Positions 46,499-58,240 of a stretch of DNA of 64,000 nt are shown piece after piece. This DNA comes from Gordionus sp. m RMFG-2023 (taxonomy: Eukaryota > Nematomorpha > Gordioida > Chordodea > Parachordodidae). The stretch is from the NCBI RefSeq assembly GCF_954871325.1, contig NC_088775.1:90402805-90466804 (forward strand), read 5' to 3'. A model generated the notes under the pieces. That model worked only from the letters and a program-made list of their open reading frames with translations. It did no database searches and was not told the origin of the DNA. Each line of letters opens with the position of its first letter. The first letter of the stretch is position 1. The translations under genes and the position numbers were made by a program.

Positions 46499-46560
46499 GA
46501 AGAGAAGAGAAGAGAAGAGAAGAGAAGAGAAGAGAAGAGAAGAGAAGAGAAGAGAAGAGA
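46499..46560. repeat. (AGAAG)n microsatellite
   Basis: Twelve perfect units with no interruption, in copy C. The A copy has a separate array of the same motif at 7.5 kb, at a different place in the unit, so these are independent arrays. Confidence 0.95.
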
Positions 46561-47026
46561 CCGCATTCTACCTCCCCTCCCCTGATGTCTCGTTAGGATC
46601 ACGATATAAACGTTTATATATATATTTTTTTTAAAAATATAAGAAACTATTATCTTGTAAATCGAAGTTTATTACCGTATATCGTATGTGGCACAAATTC
46701 TATTAGTCGATTATTATATTGTAAATTTATAAATAAATCAATTTTAAAAAATTAGAAGAAACCTGGTTGCATATACTTAAAATTACCATCTATCAAGTAA
46801 TATTTATATAAAATAAAATTATATATATATATATATATTTTCCTCAAATCAGGTATTCAATCAAATGACATATTACCAATCAATCGATTAAAAAAATTAC
46901 TTAAAAAATTCACGATCAAAATTTTCTGATAGATATTTGTATTTTTTACCGCATAAATATTGGAATACATTTTTTTTTGTCAATATCATCATATTAATAA
47001 AAAAATAAAATAAATACTTTAAAACC

Positions 47027-47210
47027 TAGTGGTTTTTAACTTTAAATTAAGATTTTTAGCCAAAATAATACTAAGTAAGACTAGAGATTTTGTTAATCTC
47101 TATACCCCTCTACCAGATATGAGCAAAATATGCAGAGCTGCGTAGTATCTTTTGGCTATAGTATTGAGCTGGCCGTTTGTAAAAAATGGAAACAGTATTT
47201 AACAACACTA
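47027..47210. mobile_element. Degraded T1 element
   Basis: Left TAGTGGTTTTTAAC, right TATTTAACAACACTA, interior 'atgagcaaaatatgcag'. The flanks TTAAAACC and TTTCAAAC match at 5 of 8. Confidence 0.6.
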
Positions 47211-47350
47211 TTTCAAACATGTGTTTTGGCCCATTTACCAACTATAAATTTTTGATTTAGCGCCTTTTATAAAATTTAATACTATTATCTTAATAAAATA
47301 CACGATGATTGGAAAGGCAATAAACAGACCGGCTGATTACGCCATTTTAG

Positions 47351-47741
47351 GGTTAATGATGCTTGGTACCTTAAGGTACCATCTATCAAATTTGAATTTT
47401 ATTTATTTTCATTTGGATAGGCACTACCAAATATATTTATAATATATATTTAAAAAATCGTAATTTTTGGAAAGCCTCTATGGCCTAAGAGCTTCGCTTA
47501 CTCATCCCATGGTCACGGGTTCGAATCCCGATAATAATTATCTTTTTTTCTTATTCTAACTTGGTGGTTCCATCCTTGGGGGTATGATATATAGGAGGCC
47601 GGACTCGACCACATGATTCCATATTAATATATTAAATAATAAGACTTATTACATTTTAATAAATTTTGGTCGGTATTTAGCAAATTATGTTGGTATTTAG
47701 AATATTTCCATACATTCACTTGGTAGTAAGCATCATTAACC
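47351..47741. mobile_element. MULE-like short element with an internal tRNA-like sequence
   Basis: The left end GGTTAATGATGCTTGGTACC and right end GGTAGTAAGCATCATTAACC form an inverted pair. Exact 9-bp duplications CCATTTTAG flank it (47,342-47,350 and 47,742-47,750). Nine-base duplications are typical of Mutator-like elements, while an 8-bp reading (hAT) is possible by shifting the border. Inside lies a tRNA-like segment with both Pol III boxes. The A counterpart of this region has no such insertion, as it goes directly to 'tactttcttttacgcaag'. Confidence 0.75.
47470..47550 (+). ncRNA. tRNA-derived sequence (SINE head or tRNA pseudogene)
   Basis: A box TGGCCTAAGAG (47,481-47,491) fits TRGYNNARNNG exactly and B box GGTTCGAATCC (47,518-47,528) is perfect, at normal spacing. 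A T-run terminator (47,543-47,549) follows. The T-arm CGGG/CCCG pairs, but no acceptor stem can form, so this is not a working tRNA. Downstream 'cttggtggttccatccttgg' and 'ggaggccggactcgacc' may be the body of a tRNA-derived SINE. It could still be transcribed by Pol III. Confidence 0.6.
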
Positions 47742-48079
47742 CCATTTTAGCTGTTAATATATTAATTATATTTTTTTTTGTAGTATAACTTTCTTTTACG
47801 CAAGTAATATTGACTAAAGAAATAAATATTTTTAAATGAATAAATAATATAAAAAATATAAACAATAAACATTGTCTATTTTAAATTTTAAAAGATGTTT
47901 ACTATGACCAGGTGAGCAAAATATCGTTTTACCTAGAGGATATTTTTATGATTATAAAATAAATCGATTAAACTAATTAAAAAAAATTTTAATTAGCAGT
48001 TTTTGTTACTCACAAGATTTGTAAACATTCCCAGGCCGAAAAAAAATTTATTTTGGGCTCATAATTTTATATTAATTCA

Positions 48080-48780
48080 ATATAGGGGAGACCGGGGTTG
48101 GTTTTATCCCAAGGCCAGGTAATTTTTTTCTCAAAAATAATTTTTTAAGACTAATAAACTTTGACATTTTTGGAATTTATAAACCATAATTATTATTTAA
48201 TGAGACGCGCGCTTTCAATTGGTTCTTAGAAAATATGATTGGCAGAAAATTATGCTTAAGAAAAAAAAATTTGATTGGCAAGTTTGAATTGTAATAGGAA
48301 GCTTTACCCACATTAGAAAAAATTGCTAGAAACTCATTTTTGATTTCCTATAAAACAAGTCTAAAACCCAATCATTAAAAAATGATTGGAGAATAAATCG
48401 TCCAATCGTAAACCTCCACCTATTCTAACAAACTTATTTCTTCTTAAACCCGTAAAATATTAGTGTTGCTATATAAACCAAAATTTAGGGACATTCAAGC
48501 CAAAATATTATTAAAGCATCTCGAGATTGTATATAGTTGGAAGAAAAATTTATTCCATCTTGTTACCAAATTTCGTGGCTTTAAGTAAAATTGATTTTAG
48601 GGTTAAAATAATGATTTAGCCGTTTTTATTTTAAAAATGTACCATAAATCGAGGGTTATCGATAAAACATAACTTTAAACTCATTTTTTGTAACAAAATG
48701 ATATATGATGACTTACTGTAAAACCCGTCTAATTAAAAAAAAATATTCAAATGCACATTTTTTTGGCATAGTTGGGTTCA
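48080..48780. other. C-specific insertion, unclassified
   Basis: Starts at 'tataggggagaccggggttg' and has no counterpart in A or B. Contains repeated 'tgattggcaga' and 'gattggcaagtttg' motifs and 'gacgcgcgcttt'. No right terminus complementary to the left was found and no frame is coding. It is probably part of a DNA transposon or similar repeat. Confidence 0.35.
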
Positions 48781-48985
48781 TACTCTAAGAACTCGTTAGC
48801 AAAAATCTAATAGAAATGTCTCATTTTATCATTATCGCTACCTTTGTTTTATTTTATAATCAGATACAAAATATACAGCCAAAGTCAAGACTTCGAAAAC
48901 ATTAAGAGAATGGCAACAAGATATTAAATTTTAGTGATTCTTTATGGGGAATGATAATATAATAATAATAATAGGTAGTAAATAC

Positions 48986-49145
48986 TTGACGATTCAACAA
49001 CTGGTATAATAATAAATTTAAGAAGGATATTTTTTAATAAAATGTTATAAGAAATATATAAGTTATATTTAAAAAAATTATTACCTTTAATTCTATGGAA
49101 AAATATAATCATGGATGATAGAACAGCTAAAATATATTTATTCAT
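48986..49145 (-). CDS. Exon-like ORF with signal-peptide-like start (copy C)
   Basis: The minus strand reads MNKYILAVLSSMIIFF, then HRIKGNN, and is open to the GTATTT-like donor position. An in-frame upstream ATG (MQN) exists. The start matches copies A and B, but the reading reaches the conserved border in a different phase (160 nt from the MNK start, not a multiple of three), so either this copy has drifted or coding is not maintained. This weakens the case for a gene. Confidence 0.2.
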
Positions 49146-49739
49146 ATTTTGCATAGATAAATTTTTTATGAACGTAATTTTCTCAAATATACAAATTTAA
49201 TTAACAAAAAAATGATAAATAATAAATTATCATATTTGGACTAAATTTGAGTAAAGTAGTTAAAAACGAGGTTAAAATCTAACAGCCTTCGAAGAAGTTG
49301 TTTCATAAAATTTTTTTTAATTTATAAAAAAATTAATTATAATTTTGAAAAGCTGGTAGAAGCGTTTATTCTTGTTTAAAAATACATTTTATTTACAACC
49401 AATTTTCTATTAATTTTCTTTTTAAAATTATTTGAATTTGGTATTGATGAAGATTCATTAAAAATATATTGTATTGTATTTTATATGTATTAGCTGTTTT
49501 TGATTACTTAATTGCTTCTTAATTGAGGCTAAACAGTTTTTAAACCCCGTTTTTGATATGTTTTTTAAGTATTTTGGCGTATTTATTTTCAAGTTTCTGA
49601 TTTTTAAAGAAATTTTCCCGAAAAAACGGTTTACAAATACTTTGACCCAAATAACATCACTAGAAGGGGTCAGGGGCATGGTCTAGAGTCCCCCAAAAAT
49701 TTGAAGAGTCAATTGAAACCTTTATGTATTTTAGAAAAT

Positions 49740-49907
49740 TAGTATTATTAAACCACCTAACTTTAGTCAACTATAAAGCAGCACCAAAAATATTCGTATC
49801 AATCTTCAAGTTGAGACTCAAATTAGAGGCTTAATTCAATTTTTTAGGCTAAAATATTGACTAAGCTACAATAAAGATCGTCAATGTTAGGTAATTTAAC
49901 AACACTA
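49740..49907. mobile_element. hAT-type short element, family T2
   Basis: Left TAGTATTATTAAACCACC, right TAGGTAATTTAACAACACTA. The flanks TAGAAAAT (49,732-49,739) and TAGAAAAA (49,908-49,915) match at 7 of 8. To its left, 49,460-49,656 reads on the minus strand from TAGTGATGTTATTTGGG and may be one end of another, unrelated element. Confidence 0.85.
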
Positions 49908-50035
49908 TAGAAAAAAAACTTAATAAAATGAGGTCCTAATAAGTTGAGACTTGGGAGATTGAAATGGCTAATGACGTCAACTCCTTCGATATTTTCGATT
50001 AAAAGGAAAAAATCATTTACAGTGTTGTTAAAATC

Positions 50036-50191
50036 CAGAGTTGTTAAAAGATACTTTTTAAATGGATCTAGATACAGATACATCGTCTAAAATAATATCT
50101 AGATACCAATATTTTAATCAAAAATCTATCTAGAGACAGATACATATACAGATACCACATTTTTATATCTATAGATCCTTTAACAACTCTG
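50036..50191. mobile_element. hAT-type short element, family T3
   Basis: CAGAGTTGTTAAAAGATAC to GATCCTTTAACAACTCTG, 156 bp, with perfect 8-bp duplications TTAAAATC at 50,028-50,035 and 50,192-50,199. Confidence 0.92.
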
Positions 50192-50689
50192 TTAAAATCC
50201 ATCCATATAATGGTATTTTGTTTGCGAAAAATAAATTAAAATATAGACAATGAATTATCGAGATTTCTTTTTATTCCTCACCTTGTGTTATTTTTTTTTT
50301 TTTTTCTTTTCACAAGCAAAATATTTTTATATGGATGGGTAATTTTATTCTTGAACATGATTCATTAAATCATCACAACATTATATATATATATATACAT
50401 GTTAAAAATATAATATATATATCAAGCATATTTATATCAGATAACTTAAATTAATACAATAAAAAGGGAAGATAAACACACATGAAACTAAAAAAGAAAA
50501 GAATTTATACATTTATGAAGTAGATAATATGTTTAAAATGGAAGTATGAAATTGGGATAAGGGTAAAAAGTGCTGCATTTTAGTTGAGCACAGATTAACA
50601 TTATGCTTTTACTTTTTTTGCTAATTTTGGATTGTAAAAATTTCTCTCCACTTATAAGAGCATATGAGGATATTTTGTATACTATGTTA

Positions 50690-51622
50690 AGAAATATATT
50701 TCTTAGCATATTTATTAAAAAAAAAATTCCTTCCTTTTCACTTTTATGAACCTAGCTCATTTTTAATAAAATGAGATGAAAACAATATTATTAAGATTTT
50801 TTTCTCTTAAGAAAGGCACAAAGAAAGAAAGAATAAAAGAAGGAAGGGTGAAAGGAAGGAAATATCTAATTCATCAAAAAGTGGTGAATTCTTACAGATC
50901 TCTTCTTGAAGTATGTTCTGAATTATTTAATCTGTCTTCATGGCTTCAGATAGAACAATCGGTTTACTTAAAGTTGGAAATACAATAAAATGATTCGCGT
51001 TCTGAAATAATCGTTAAAGAATATGGCTGACATGTTCTAAATCTCTTATTTATATTTACAAAAGAGAACTTCTGAAAGTGGTTTTTCTGGTATCAAGGGA
51101 AATCATTTCAATACTATATTAAATTATACTGGTTTATCTTTTTCAGCTATCTTAAATAATATTGAATATTTATAAAAAAAATGACTGGCTCTAGCAGACC
51201 TTCACATTCATTATGGGTAATAAAAAATTATGCAATTTTGGTTTCGATTCAATCTTATTTATAAGTACTGTTTTCACTTAGTGATTGTCATTATGATCGG
51301 TTATATGCAAGTCTTATGATAAAATATATTTTCAACATTAGATAGTCTCCTCTCAGTCTATGGAATTTATCTTTACATATTACAAAGTGACTGAGAAGTC
51401 ACGGGTCTGCAGACGATGACCAATCAAGGAAGCGTATGGTATTAATTATTAAAAATATTGAAAAAAAGATTCGCTATTCACTAATATTGTATTATTTTTT
51501 TTGTTCACTATCATATTTTGTAAAGTGGGCAGATTTTTTAAATTTATAGTCCATTTGCGTAAGAACTTTTATAAAGGAGGTATTTGTTGTTTTTTTTTGC
51601 TGCATTAATTCATTTATATTAT
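50690..51622. repeat. Unit Z, copy Z3
   Basis: Shares 'taataaaatgagatgaaa', a purine tract (50,815-50,860), 'ggcttcagatagaacaatcg' and 'gaaataatcgttaaagaata' with Z1/Z2, and its right half (51,040-51,622) with Z4 (59,400-60,003): 'gaccttcacattcattatgg', 'gaccaatcaaggaagcgt', 'aaagtgggcagattt'. Z3 and Z4 flank the Ty3 pair as direct repeats. Confidence 0.8.
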
Positions 51623-51710
51623 CAGGGGCGTCACTAGCTTTTACAATCAGGGGGATCTACTAAAAAAATTTTGGGGAGCGAAACCCTCCATACCTCCTAA
51701 TTTGCGGGGA
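51623..51710. mobile_element. Terminal fragment of a CAGGGGCGTC-type element
   Basis: Begins CAGGGGCGTCACTAGCTTTT exactly where the similarity between Z3 and Z4 stops. A related end in opposite orientation lies at 62,280-62,421. No matching partner or target duplication was found nearby. Confidence 0.45.
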
Positions 51711-52529
51711 CCTTCGAACGTGTTATACTTTTTTGATTGAAATTTAAAAACTCAGAACAATTATTCTGAATTTCATATTTGGCATTTGTTAAGCGTACAA
51801 AGAATGAAGGTAAAACAATACAAAACACTTTTCTAAATATAATATTTTTTAATATAAAATAAAATATTTAACCATTTATTAAAATATTAAATATTTGAGT
51901 CTGAAATTACAAGTGATAAAAAAAGGTTAACCTCATTTGATAATGGTTTTTAAAAACTACACAAGGCAGTATAATTCTTAGCAAACTAACATTGATAAAG
52001 GGTCATTAAAAATATACCGTTGTAAACGTTGTGTTAATATTTTAAATCATTTATTCTTGAAGAAGAGTAAATGAACGACTAATCCAAATCATAACACTAT
52101 ATGGTGGATATACCTAGATGACATTATGGAAGCTAAATAAGTAATCGAGAAAATTATTATGAGATATTAAATTTCCAAAAGAGTATCTTCTCTTATTTAA
52201 TTATATATAAATGACGATACAGTTTGCTATTATAGCTTAACTTTAATTACGCGATCAAATGATCTCAACAATATGAGTAATATTCTTAAATTACATAGCT
52301 GCACAAATAATAAATGCTGGTTAATTTGAAATAATAGCCATGAAACTCACTATGTAAACTCATATCAGAATTTGTTATGTTATATAAATTGATAAAAACA
52401 CAATTATGCAAAGATATTGAAGCCTTGAGTTATTACACGGTAAGGATGTCATTAGAAATGAATCCTTTAGTAGCGATATAATAAGGACCAGAGTGATATA
52501 ATGAAAGCAATTAAGATTTTATATATTTT
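51711..52529. other. No gene seen
   Basis: AT-rich sequence between the terminal fragment and the outer Ty3 LTR. No open frame or repeat family could be supported. Confidence 0.5.
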
Positions 52530-52859
52530 TGTCGCACCACCTCTAGTTGGTATATAATGTCTTAAAATAATAGTAGTTTTTTAAATATATCAAAAAAAAT
52601 TCTCGTAAGGATTATATCAATTAAGGGATGAATAATAAAATGTTTAATTTTTATAATAATAATTATTTAAAATAAATAGTAGGCGTTAAAGAATTGAATG
52701 CAAATTGTTACTTATATTTATAAGTGTAAATGTATTTAAATAAATACATTTTTTATATTCGCTTAAAGATACAATTACAATTTATAAAAATAGAAAAACA
52801 TATATATAGCTGATAATATTAAATTAATCACTTTACAATAAATTAATCAAATCATTTCA
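52530..52859 (+). repeat. Probable 5' LTR of the outer Ty3 copy
   Basis: Runs from TGTCGCACCACCTCTAGTTG to ATCATTTCA, that is TG to CA, about 330 bp, and is followed two bases later by TGGCGACGACG. The left border is judged from the TG and from typical LTR starts. No 3' LTR is present to confirm it. Confidence 0.5.
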
Positions 52860-52861
52860 TT

Positions 52862-52876
52862 TGGCGACGACGAATT
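52862..52876 (+). other. Primer-binding site of the outer Ty3 copy
   Basis: TGGCGACGACGAATT directly after the probable LTR. Ty3-type primer sites commonly start TGG, the complement of a tRNA CCA end. The inner copy has the similar TTGGCGACGATTTTT (complement around 57,202-57,216). Which tRNA primes is not settled. Confidence 0.6.
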
Positions 52877-53639
52877 ATTTAAAATTAAAAGGATTAAAAT
52901 TATACCATGCCTCTGAAGAAGATTGAAGAACATACTCAATTTCATATTCCAGAATTTGTCAAAGAAAAAGTTAATATTCAGGATTACCTATATAATATAG
53001 AACTCATTTTCAAGGTAAAAAATATTTTCGATGAAAATAAAAAAAAAGGATCTTTTATTGGCCTATAGAGGCACCGAAAATTTAATTAAAATCAAAAATT
53101 TTTATTTTCCAAATATTTTAAATAATATAAATTATTTAACTTTAATCGAGAATCTAGAAAAAATTTTAAAGGATGTCTCTAGCATTTTTCTTTATAGGAA
53201 TAATTTTTTTTACATTAAAAAGAAATAACGGAAGTATAATTGACTCTTCAATTAAATTAAAAAGCATTTGCGCTTTATGTAATTTTAAATCGCCGGTTGA
53301 TGAACTCTTAAGGGATATTTTCATCTTAGGAGTAGGGTTACCCGAGCTGGACAAAGAACTTCGGTCAAAATATGCCGAAGGAAATATTACTTTTGAAGAT
53401 AATGTGCGTCTAGCTATCGCGCTGTCTTGATTGGAGTAGAAAACCCTGACAGAAGTTAATAAAATAATTAAACATAAGCCTATGCAAGGTTCCAAAAATA
53501 CTTATTCGAGGAATAATTATAACAACGTAAACAAATTCAATAATAATAATTATAATGCTAACAAATTTAACAATAATTTTTATAAACCAAGTTTTAAACC
53601 TAATTTCAGTCAAAAAAAAAGTAATATGTTTCCACTGAT

Positions 53640-54290
53640 CCAATGTCGTCCTAAGCGACCTTCCAAACATCATCTCGGCAGGAGATTTACCAGTAGTTGC
53701 ATTGGGAGTATTACGGTGAGTAATTAAAACAATTCGCTAAATTTAACTGGTCCGGAGTCCCACATCTCCTTCCAGCATAGAAACGCGTCTTTATCGTCCG
53801 TATATATCGTTCAGCCAAACCATTCGATTTGGGGCTATAAGGGGCCGATCTAAAATGTTTTATATTGTTTTTAAAAAGAAACTTTTTGAATTCAGATCCA
53901 GTAAACTGAGTACCGTTATCTGAGACAATGTAGCGAGGTAACCCAAATCTAGCGAAATAATTACGCAGATTATTTATTACACTCGTCGAATTTATATGTG
54001 TTAAAATTGCAACTTCAACCCATTTGGTAAAAGCGTCTACGCAAATTAACCAATATTTTCCAGATACGGGGCCTGTCAAATCAATGTGTAATCGTTCCCA
54101 AGGTCGGGTAGGAATGTTCCAATTGTATAATGGCACTTCTTTAGCTCCCGGCCTTCCTTCTTGACAACTCTTACAACATTTAACAAAGTCTTCAACATCA
54201 GTATCGAGATTTGTCCAAAACACGTAATATCTACACAATGATTTCATCCCCACTATCCCAGGATGTCCTCGATGAATCACATATAAAACC
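53640..54290 (-). mobile_element. Integrase region of the inner Ty3 copy
   Basis: HHCC finger (HRGHPG ... CCKSCQ), then the DDE core: HIDLTGPVSGKYWLICVDAF, IVSDNGTQFTGSEF and APYSPKSNGLAERYIRTIKT. The end carries the GKSPAEMMFGRSLRTTLD motif typical of the K02A2.6/Mag group, and the copy stops there at the junction. Part of a fossil. Confidence 0.88.
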
Positions 54291-54365
54291 TCCTTTTTTA
54301 AAATATCTGGAATAATAATTCTATTATTATAAAATAATAATCCTTCTTCTAACGAAATATTATCT

Positions 54366-56300
54366 TTAATCGAAATATATTTTTTTTACAATCTCCGAAT
54401 AATTATTTATATTATCAATATACCAATGATTTTTTATTAATTTAATAATCGCTTTTAGGTTTATATCATTGCTCGTTTCACTTACGACTTTACTGCGTGT
54501 GAAAGATAAATCCTCTATTAAATTAATTTTTAATCCTCTGATTTCTTCTTCGAATTTTTTTGTAACTTCATTGGTTTTTGCTTTCTCTACCCCCAAACGA
54601 GACAGAGCATCGGCACATTTATTTTGATTACCTGGTCTATATATTATCTCATAATCATAATTTAATAGTTTCGTCGCCCACCGTATTAAACGGTTATTTG
54701 TTATTTTGTTAAGATCTCTTTTATCACCTAAAATATATTGTAATGGTTTATGATCAGTAACCAAGATAAAATGTCTTCCAAAAATATATTAATGAAACTT
54801 CTCGATAGCGAACATGATCGCCGAAGCCTCCCGATCAATTGTGGCATAATTCTTTTCAGCCGCCGAAAGTGTCCTCGATGCGTAAGCAATCGGTTTCTCC
54901 TGGCCAGTAAGAAATTGGTGTGCAATAACAGCTCCTAGACCATCTTCGGAAGCGTCACAAGAAATCACGACAGGGATATCGGCTGAATAAGGAATTATTG
55001 TATCTTCTTTTGACAATATATTTTTAACATTAGTAAATATTTCATTTTCTTTAGCTGACCAAAACCAACCAACATTTTTACTCGTTAGTCGGTGTAAAGG
55101 TGCACAAATAGAATGCAAATTTTTAATAAATGCCTCATGATAATTCACTATTCCAAAAAATGAACGTAGTTCTTTAACATTGGAAGGTGTTTTAAAATTT
55201 TTTATAGCGCTAATCTTATCTTCTGTAGGGTGAATTCCGAAACTGTCAATAACATGACCTAAATAAGTGACTGACTTTTCTCCGATTTTAATTTTATCGG
55301 TCGTCGTGGTCAGTCCAGCCTTCTCAAATCTTCTTAATACTTCTTCCAAATTAACTATATGATCGGAATTATTCTCACCTGCAATAATTATGTCGTCTAA
55401 AAATACACTAACCATAGGAATTCCCTTTAATAGGTTTTTCATAAAGCGTTGGAATATTATCGGAGCGCTAGTCAAACCAAATGGAATTCTTTGGTATCGG
55501 TAATAACCGACATGTGTCGAAATTACTAAAAGGTCCCTACATTCTGGACTAACTCCGAATTGTAAAAATGCATCTCTTAAATCTATTGTTGAAAATATTT
55601 TACCACCCGCGATTTTATTTGTTAGGTCGTCGAAAGTTGGTAGTAAATCGTTATCGATCGCTAGATATTTGTTGATTGTTAAACGAAAATCTCCGCATAT
55701 CCGTACGGCACCGGATTTCTTTAAGATATTAACCGTTGGCGTAGCCCAAGTGATTGGAGTTATTGTTGGATCCACCTTCTCGATAACGCCTTCGTCTAAA
55801 AGTCTGTCCAACTCAGCTTCAATGGTTCGACGCAACAGAAAAGGAACTCTTCTTGCTGGTAATGCAATCGGTAACGTGTTCGGTTCTATTCGGATGACTG
55901 CCTTTTGCAGTTTGATTTCACCTAATTTTTTTTTAAAAACTTGAGGGAATCTTGAAACAATCGTATTTAAAGAGGGTACATTCATATTTATTTTATTAAT
56001 ACGAACTTCTTCCGGTAGTTTTATATCAAACTCTCTAATGAAGGGCATCCCAAAAATAAGGGAATTCTCCCCTTTAACTACCCAAATAAGTAAAAATTTC
56101 GAAATATTTTTTACTTTGACTTCTACGGTACATTTACCTAGTACTTCGATTTGGATATGATTATATCCCACTAAATTATATGCCGGTGATAGTTGTGGTC
56201 TGCCAATACGATTCCAGGTGACCTCATCAATCATACTACACGCGGCGCCGGTATCAAATTTATCTTCGCATCGATGGTTGCTTTATTTGAAAATGACAGG
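54366..56300 (-). mobile_element. Protease-reverse transcriptase-RNase H region of the inner Ty3 copy
   Basis: The protease region leads in (MIDEVTWNRIGRP). The reverse transcriptase has FSTIDLRDAFLQFGV, YQRIPFGLTSAP and the catalytic VFLDDI box, followed by the connection ITYLGH-type motif (VTYLGHVID). RNase H begins ISCDASEDGLGAVIAH and includes the TDHKPLQYIL motif and the CADALSR end. These are the usual Ty3 pol domains in the usual order. Part of a fossil. Confidence 0.88.
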
Positions 56301-57157
56301 CGAGGTGTCCGTGGCAGAATCATTTGTATGGCATGGGTTCTACAATCTTTCGCTATGTGGTTTGCCTTACCGCAACGAAAGCATATCACTTTCTTTTGAA
56401 TAGAGTTAGGTTTGATACTAGGTCTATAATTATTATTAGGAATATAATTGTTACTAAAGTGTTTATTATTATTGAATCTATTGACGTTTGTATAATTATT
56501 ATTTCTAAAATAATTTTTCGAACCATGTGTTGGCTTATTTTTAATTATTTTATTAACTTCAGTCTGGGTTTCATTTTCCAACAAAGACAGCGCGATCGCT
56601 AAACGCACGGTCTCTTCAAAAGTAATATTGCCTTCGATATACTTTGACCGAAGTTCTTTGTCCAACTCAGGTAAGCCTACTCCTAGGATAAATATATCTC
56701 TTAAAAGTTCATCAAAAGGCGGTTTAAAATTACAAAGAGAACAGACAGTTTTAACCCTAATTGAAAAGTCAATAATCGTCTCATTGCATCTTTTTAGCGT
56801 AAAAAAATTTTTCCTATTTAAGAAAATGCTCGAACTATCCTTGAACACCAAATTTAAGCTTTTTATAAAAGTATCATAATTTATCATCTCTAAATTTATT
56901 GGAAAGTGAAAGTTCTTAATTTTGATAAGATTGTCTGTTCCGATATAGGCTAAAAGCAGGTCTTTTTTTGTATTTAAATCTATAATATTTCTTACTTTAT
57001 AAATTAACTCCAAGTTAAATAAGTAGTCCTGAATATTTACTTTTTCTTTGACGAATTCTGGAATATGGAATTTAATAGGAACTACTTCCATTGAGTCTTT
57101 AACTTTAATAGGGACTACTTTCATTGAATCTTCAACTTTAATAGGAGCTACTTCCAT
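56231..57157 (-). mobile_element. Gag of the inner Ty3 copy
   Basis: About 308 residues. The N-terminus has three tandem repeats of the type VPIKVKDSM (a 33-bp repeat in DNA). The capsid-like middle includes HIPEFVKEKVNIQDYL and RSKYIEGNITFEETVRLAI. An Asn-rich linker follows, then one CCHC zinc knuckle CFRCGKANHIAKDC near the C-terminus. In this family Gag assembles the particle and binds the RNA. Part of a fossil. Confidence 0.85.
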
Positions 57158-58240
57158 TGAGTCTTTTACTTTAAATTTAATAAATCAAATAAATCTTCTC
57201 TAAAAATCGTCGCCAATGAAGTGTTTTATCAAATAAGTAAAATAGGTAAAGTAAGTAAAAGTATATTTAATACAAAATATCACGTATATATATATCATGA
57301 ATTCAATCGTTCAGGTTATGTAATTTACAAACGAAAAGTTAATATTATATTCAATTTACAATTACATTTACAATTACATTTATATTACACTTTAGATGCG
57401 GAAAAGCAAACCACATAGCGAGTGTAGAACGCATGCTATGCAAATGATTTTACCACGGACACCTCGCCTGTCTTTTGCTAATAAAGCTACAATCGATGTG
57501 AAGATAAATGGACTGCAGCTTACTATGGAATTCGATACTGGGGCGGCGTGTAGTGTGATAGACGAGGTTACCTGGAGTCGCATAGGCAAACCAACATTAT
57601 CACCTGCTTATAAACTAGTAGGATATAACCATATCAAAATTTTTACCTATTTGGGTAGTAGAGGGTGAGAATTCCCTCATTTTTGGAATGCCTTTTCTAA
57701 AAGAATTAGATATAAAACTTCCTGAAGAAGTTCGTATTAACAACATAAATATGAAAGATTCCAGTTTAAATACAATTGTTTCAAAATTTCCGCAAGTTTT
57801 TAAAAAAAAAATTTAGGACAAATAAAATAACAGGAAGCCGTCATAAAGATACAACCAAATACAGTGCCAATTGCGTTACCATCTAGAAGAATTCCATTTC
57901 CGTTGCGTCAAACCGTTGAAGCTGAGTTGGACAGATTTTAAATGAAGGCGTTATCGAGAAAGTAGATCCAACAAAGACTCCAATTACTTGGGCTACGCCA
58001 ACGGTTAATATTTTAAAGAAATCCGGTGCCGTGCGGATATGCGGAGATTTTCGTTTAACAATCAACAAACATTTAGCGATAGATAACGATTTACTACCAA
58101 CTTTCGTTGACCTGACATATAGGATCGCGGGTGGTACAATATTTTCAACGATAGATTTAAGAGATGCATTTTTACAATTCGGAGTTAGTCCAGAATGTAG
58201 AGACCTTTTAGTAATTTCGACTCATGTCGGTTATTACTGA

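Larger units (their letters stand above)
40310..49200. repeat. Macro-repeat copy C
   Basis: Diverged direct copy of A. Anchors: 40,360 versus 2,390; 41,225-41,400 versus 3,515-3,690; 41,810-41,990 versus 4,600-5,500; 44,160-44,290 versus 7,860-7,980; 45,390-45,430 versus 8,650-8,710 ('atttgggtcctttatgta' versus 'gtttgcgtcatttatgta'); 47,785-47,940 versus 8,965-9,100 ('tttcttttacgcaagtaata'); 48,985-49,160 versus 10,296-10,450. It lacks the FLYWCH-like block and most of 9.2-10.2 kb, and has gained many short elements between 43.3 and 47.8 kb. Confidence 0.75.
53636..57391 (-). mobile_element. Inner Ty3/gypsy (Mag-like) copy
   Basis: Minus-strand fossil inserted in the gag of the outer copy. 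Order along its own strand: part of an LTR and leader (57,391-57,160), gag (57,157-56,231), protease-reverse transcriptase-RNase H, then integrase reaching the left junction. Neither end is a complete LTR: the right end lies within the LTR and the left end within the integrase C-terminal part. It keeps long readable stretches, so it is relatively young, but it is broken (incomplete ends plus a few interruptions). The absence of an envelope-like gene and the pol motifs fit the Mag/K02A2.6 lineage. Confidence 0.9.
52530..58240 (+). mobile_element. Outer Ty3/gypsy (Mag-like) copy, split by an inner copy
   Basis: Plus-strand fossil. Parts: probable 5' LTR (52,530-52,859), primer-binding region (from 52,862), gag (52,905-53,636), then after the inner element the protease (with DTGAACSVIDEV) and the first part of reverse transcriptase (57,391-58,240). 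The rest of pol and the 3' LTR are absent. The gag contains HIPEFVKEKVNIQDYL, almost the same as in the inner copy, so both belong to one family. It is broken, with several interruptions beside the large insertion. It is older than the inner copy, but a divergence was not computed. Confidence 0.85.

Noticed and set aside
47470-47550. Functional tRNA gene
   Set aside because: A and B boxes are perfect but no acceptor stem or complete cloverleaf can form.
49458-49679. 73-residue minus-strand ORF
   Set aside because: Low-complexity Lys/Asn/Ile-rich and begins inside what looks like a transposon end (TAGTGATGTTATTTGGG).
53166-53495. Antisense frames over the outer gag
   Set aside because: Shadows of the Ty3 gag on the other strand.
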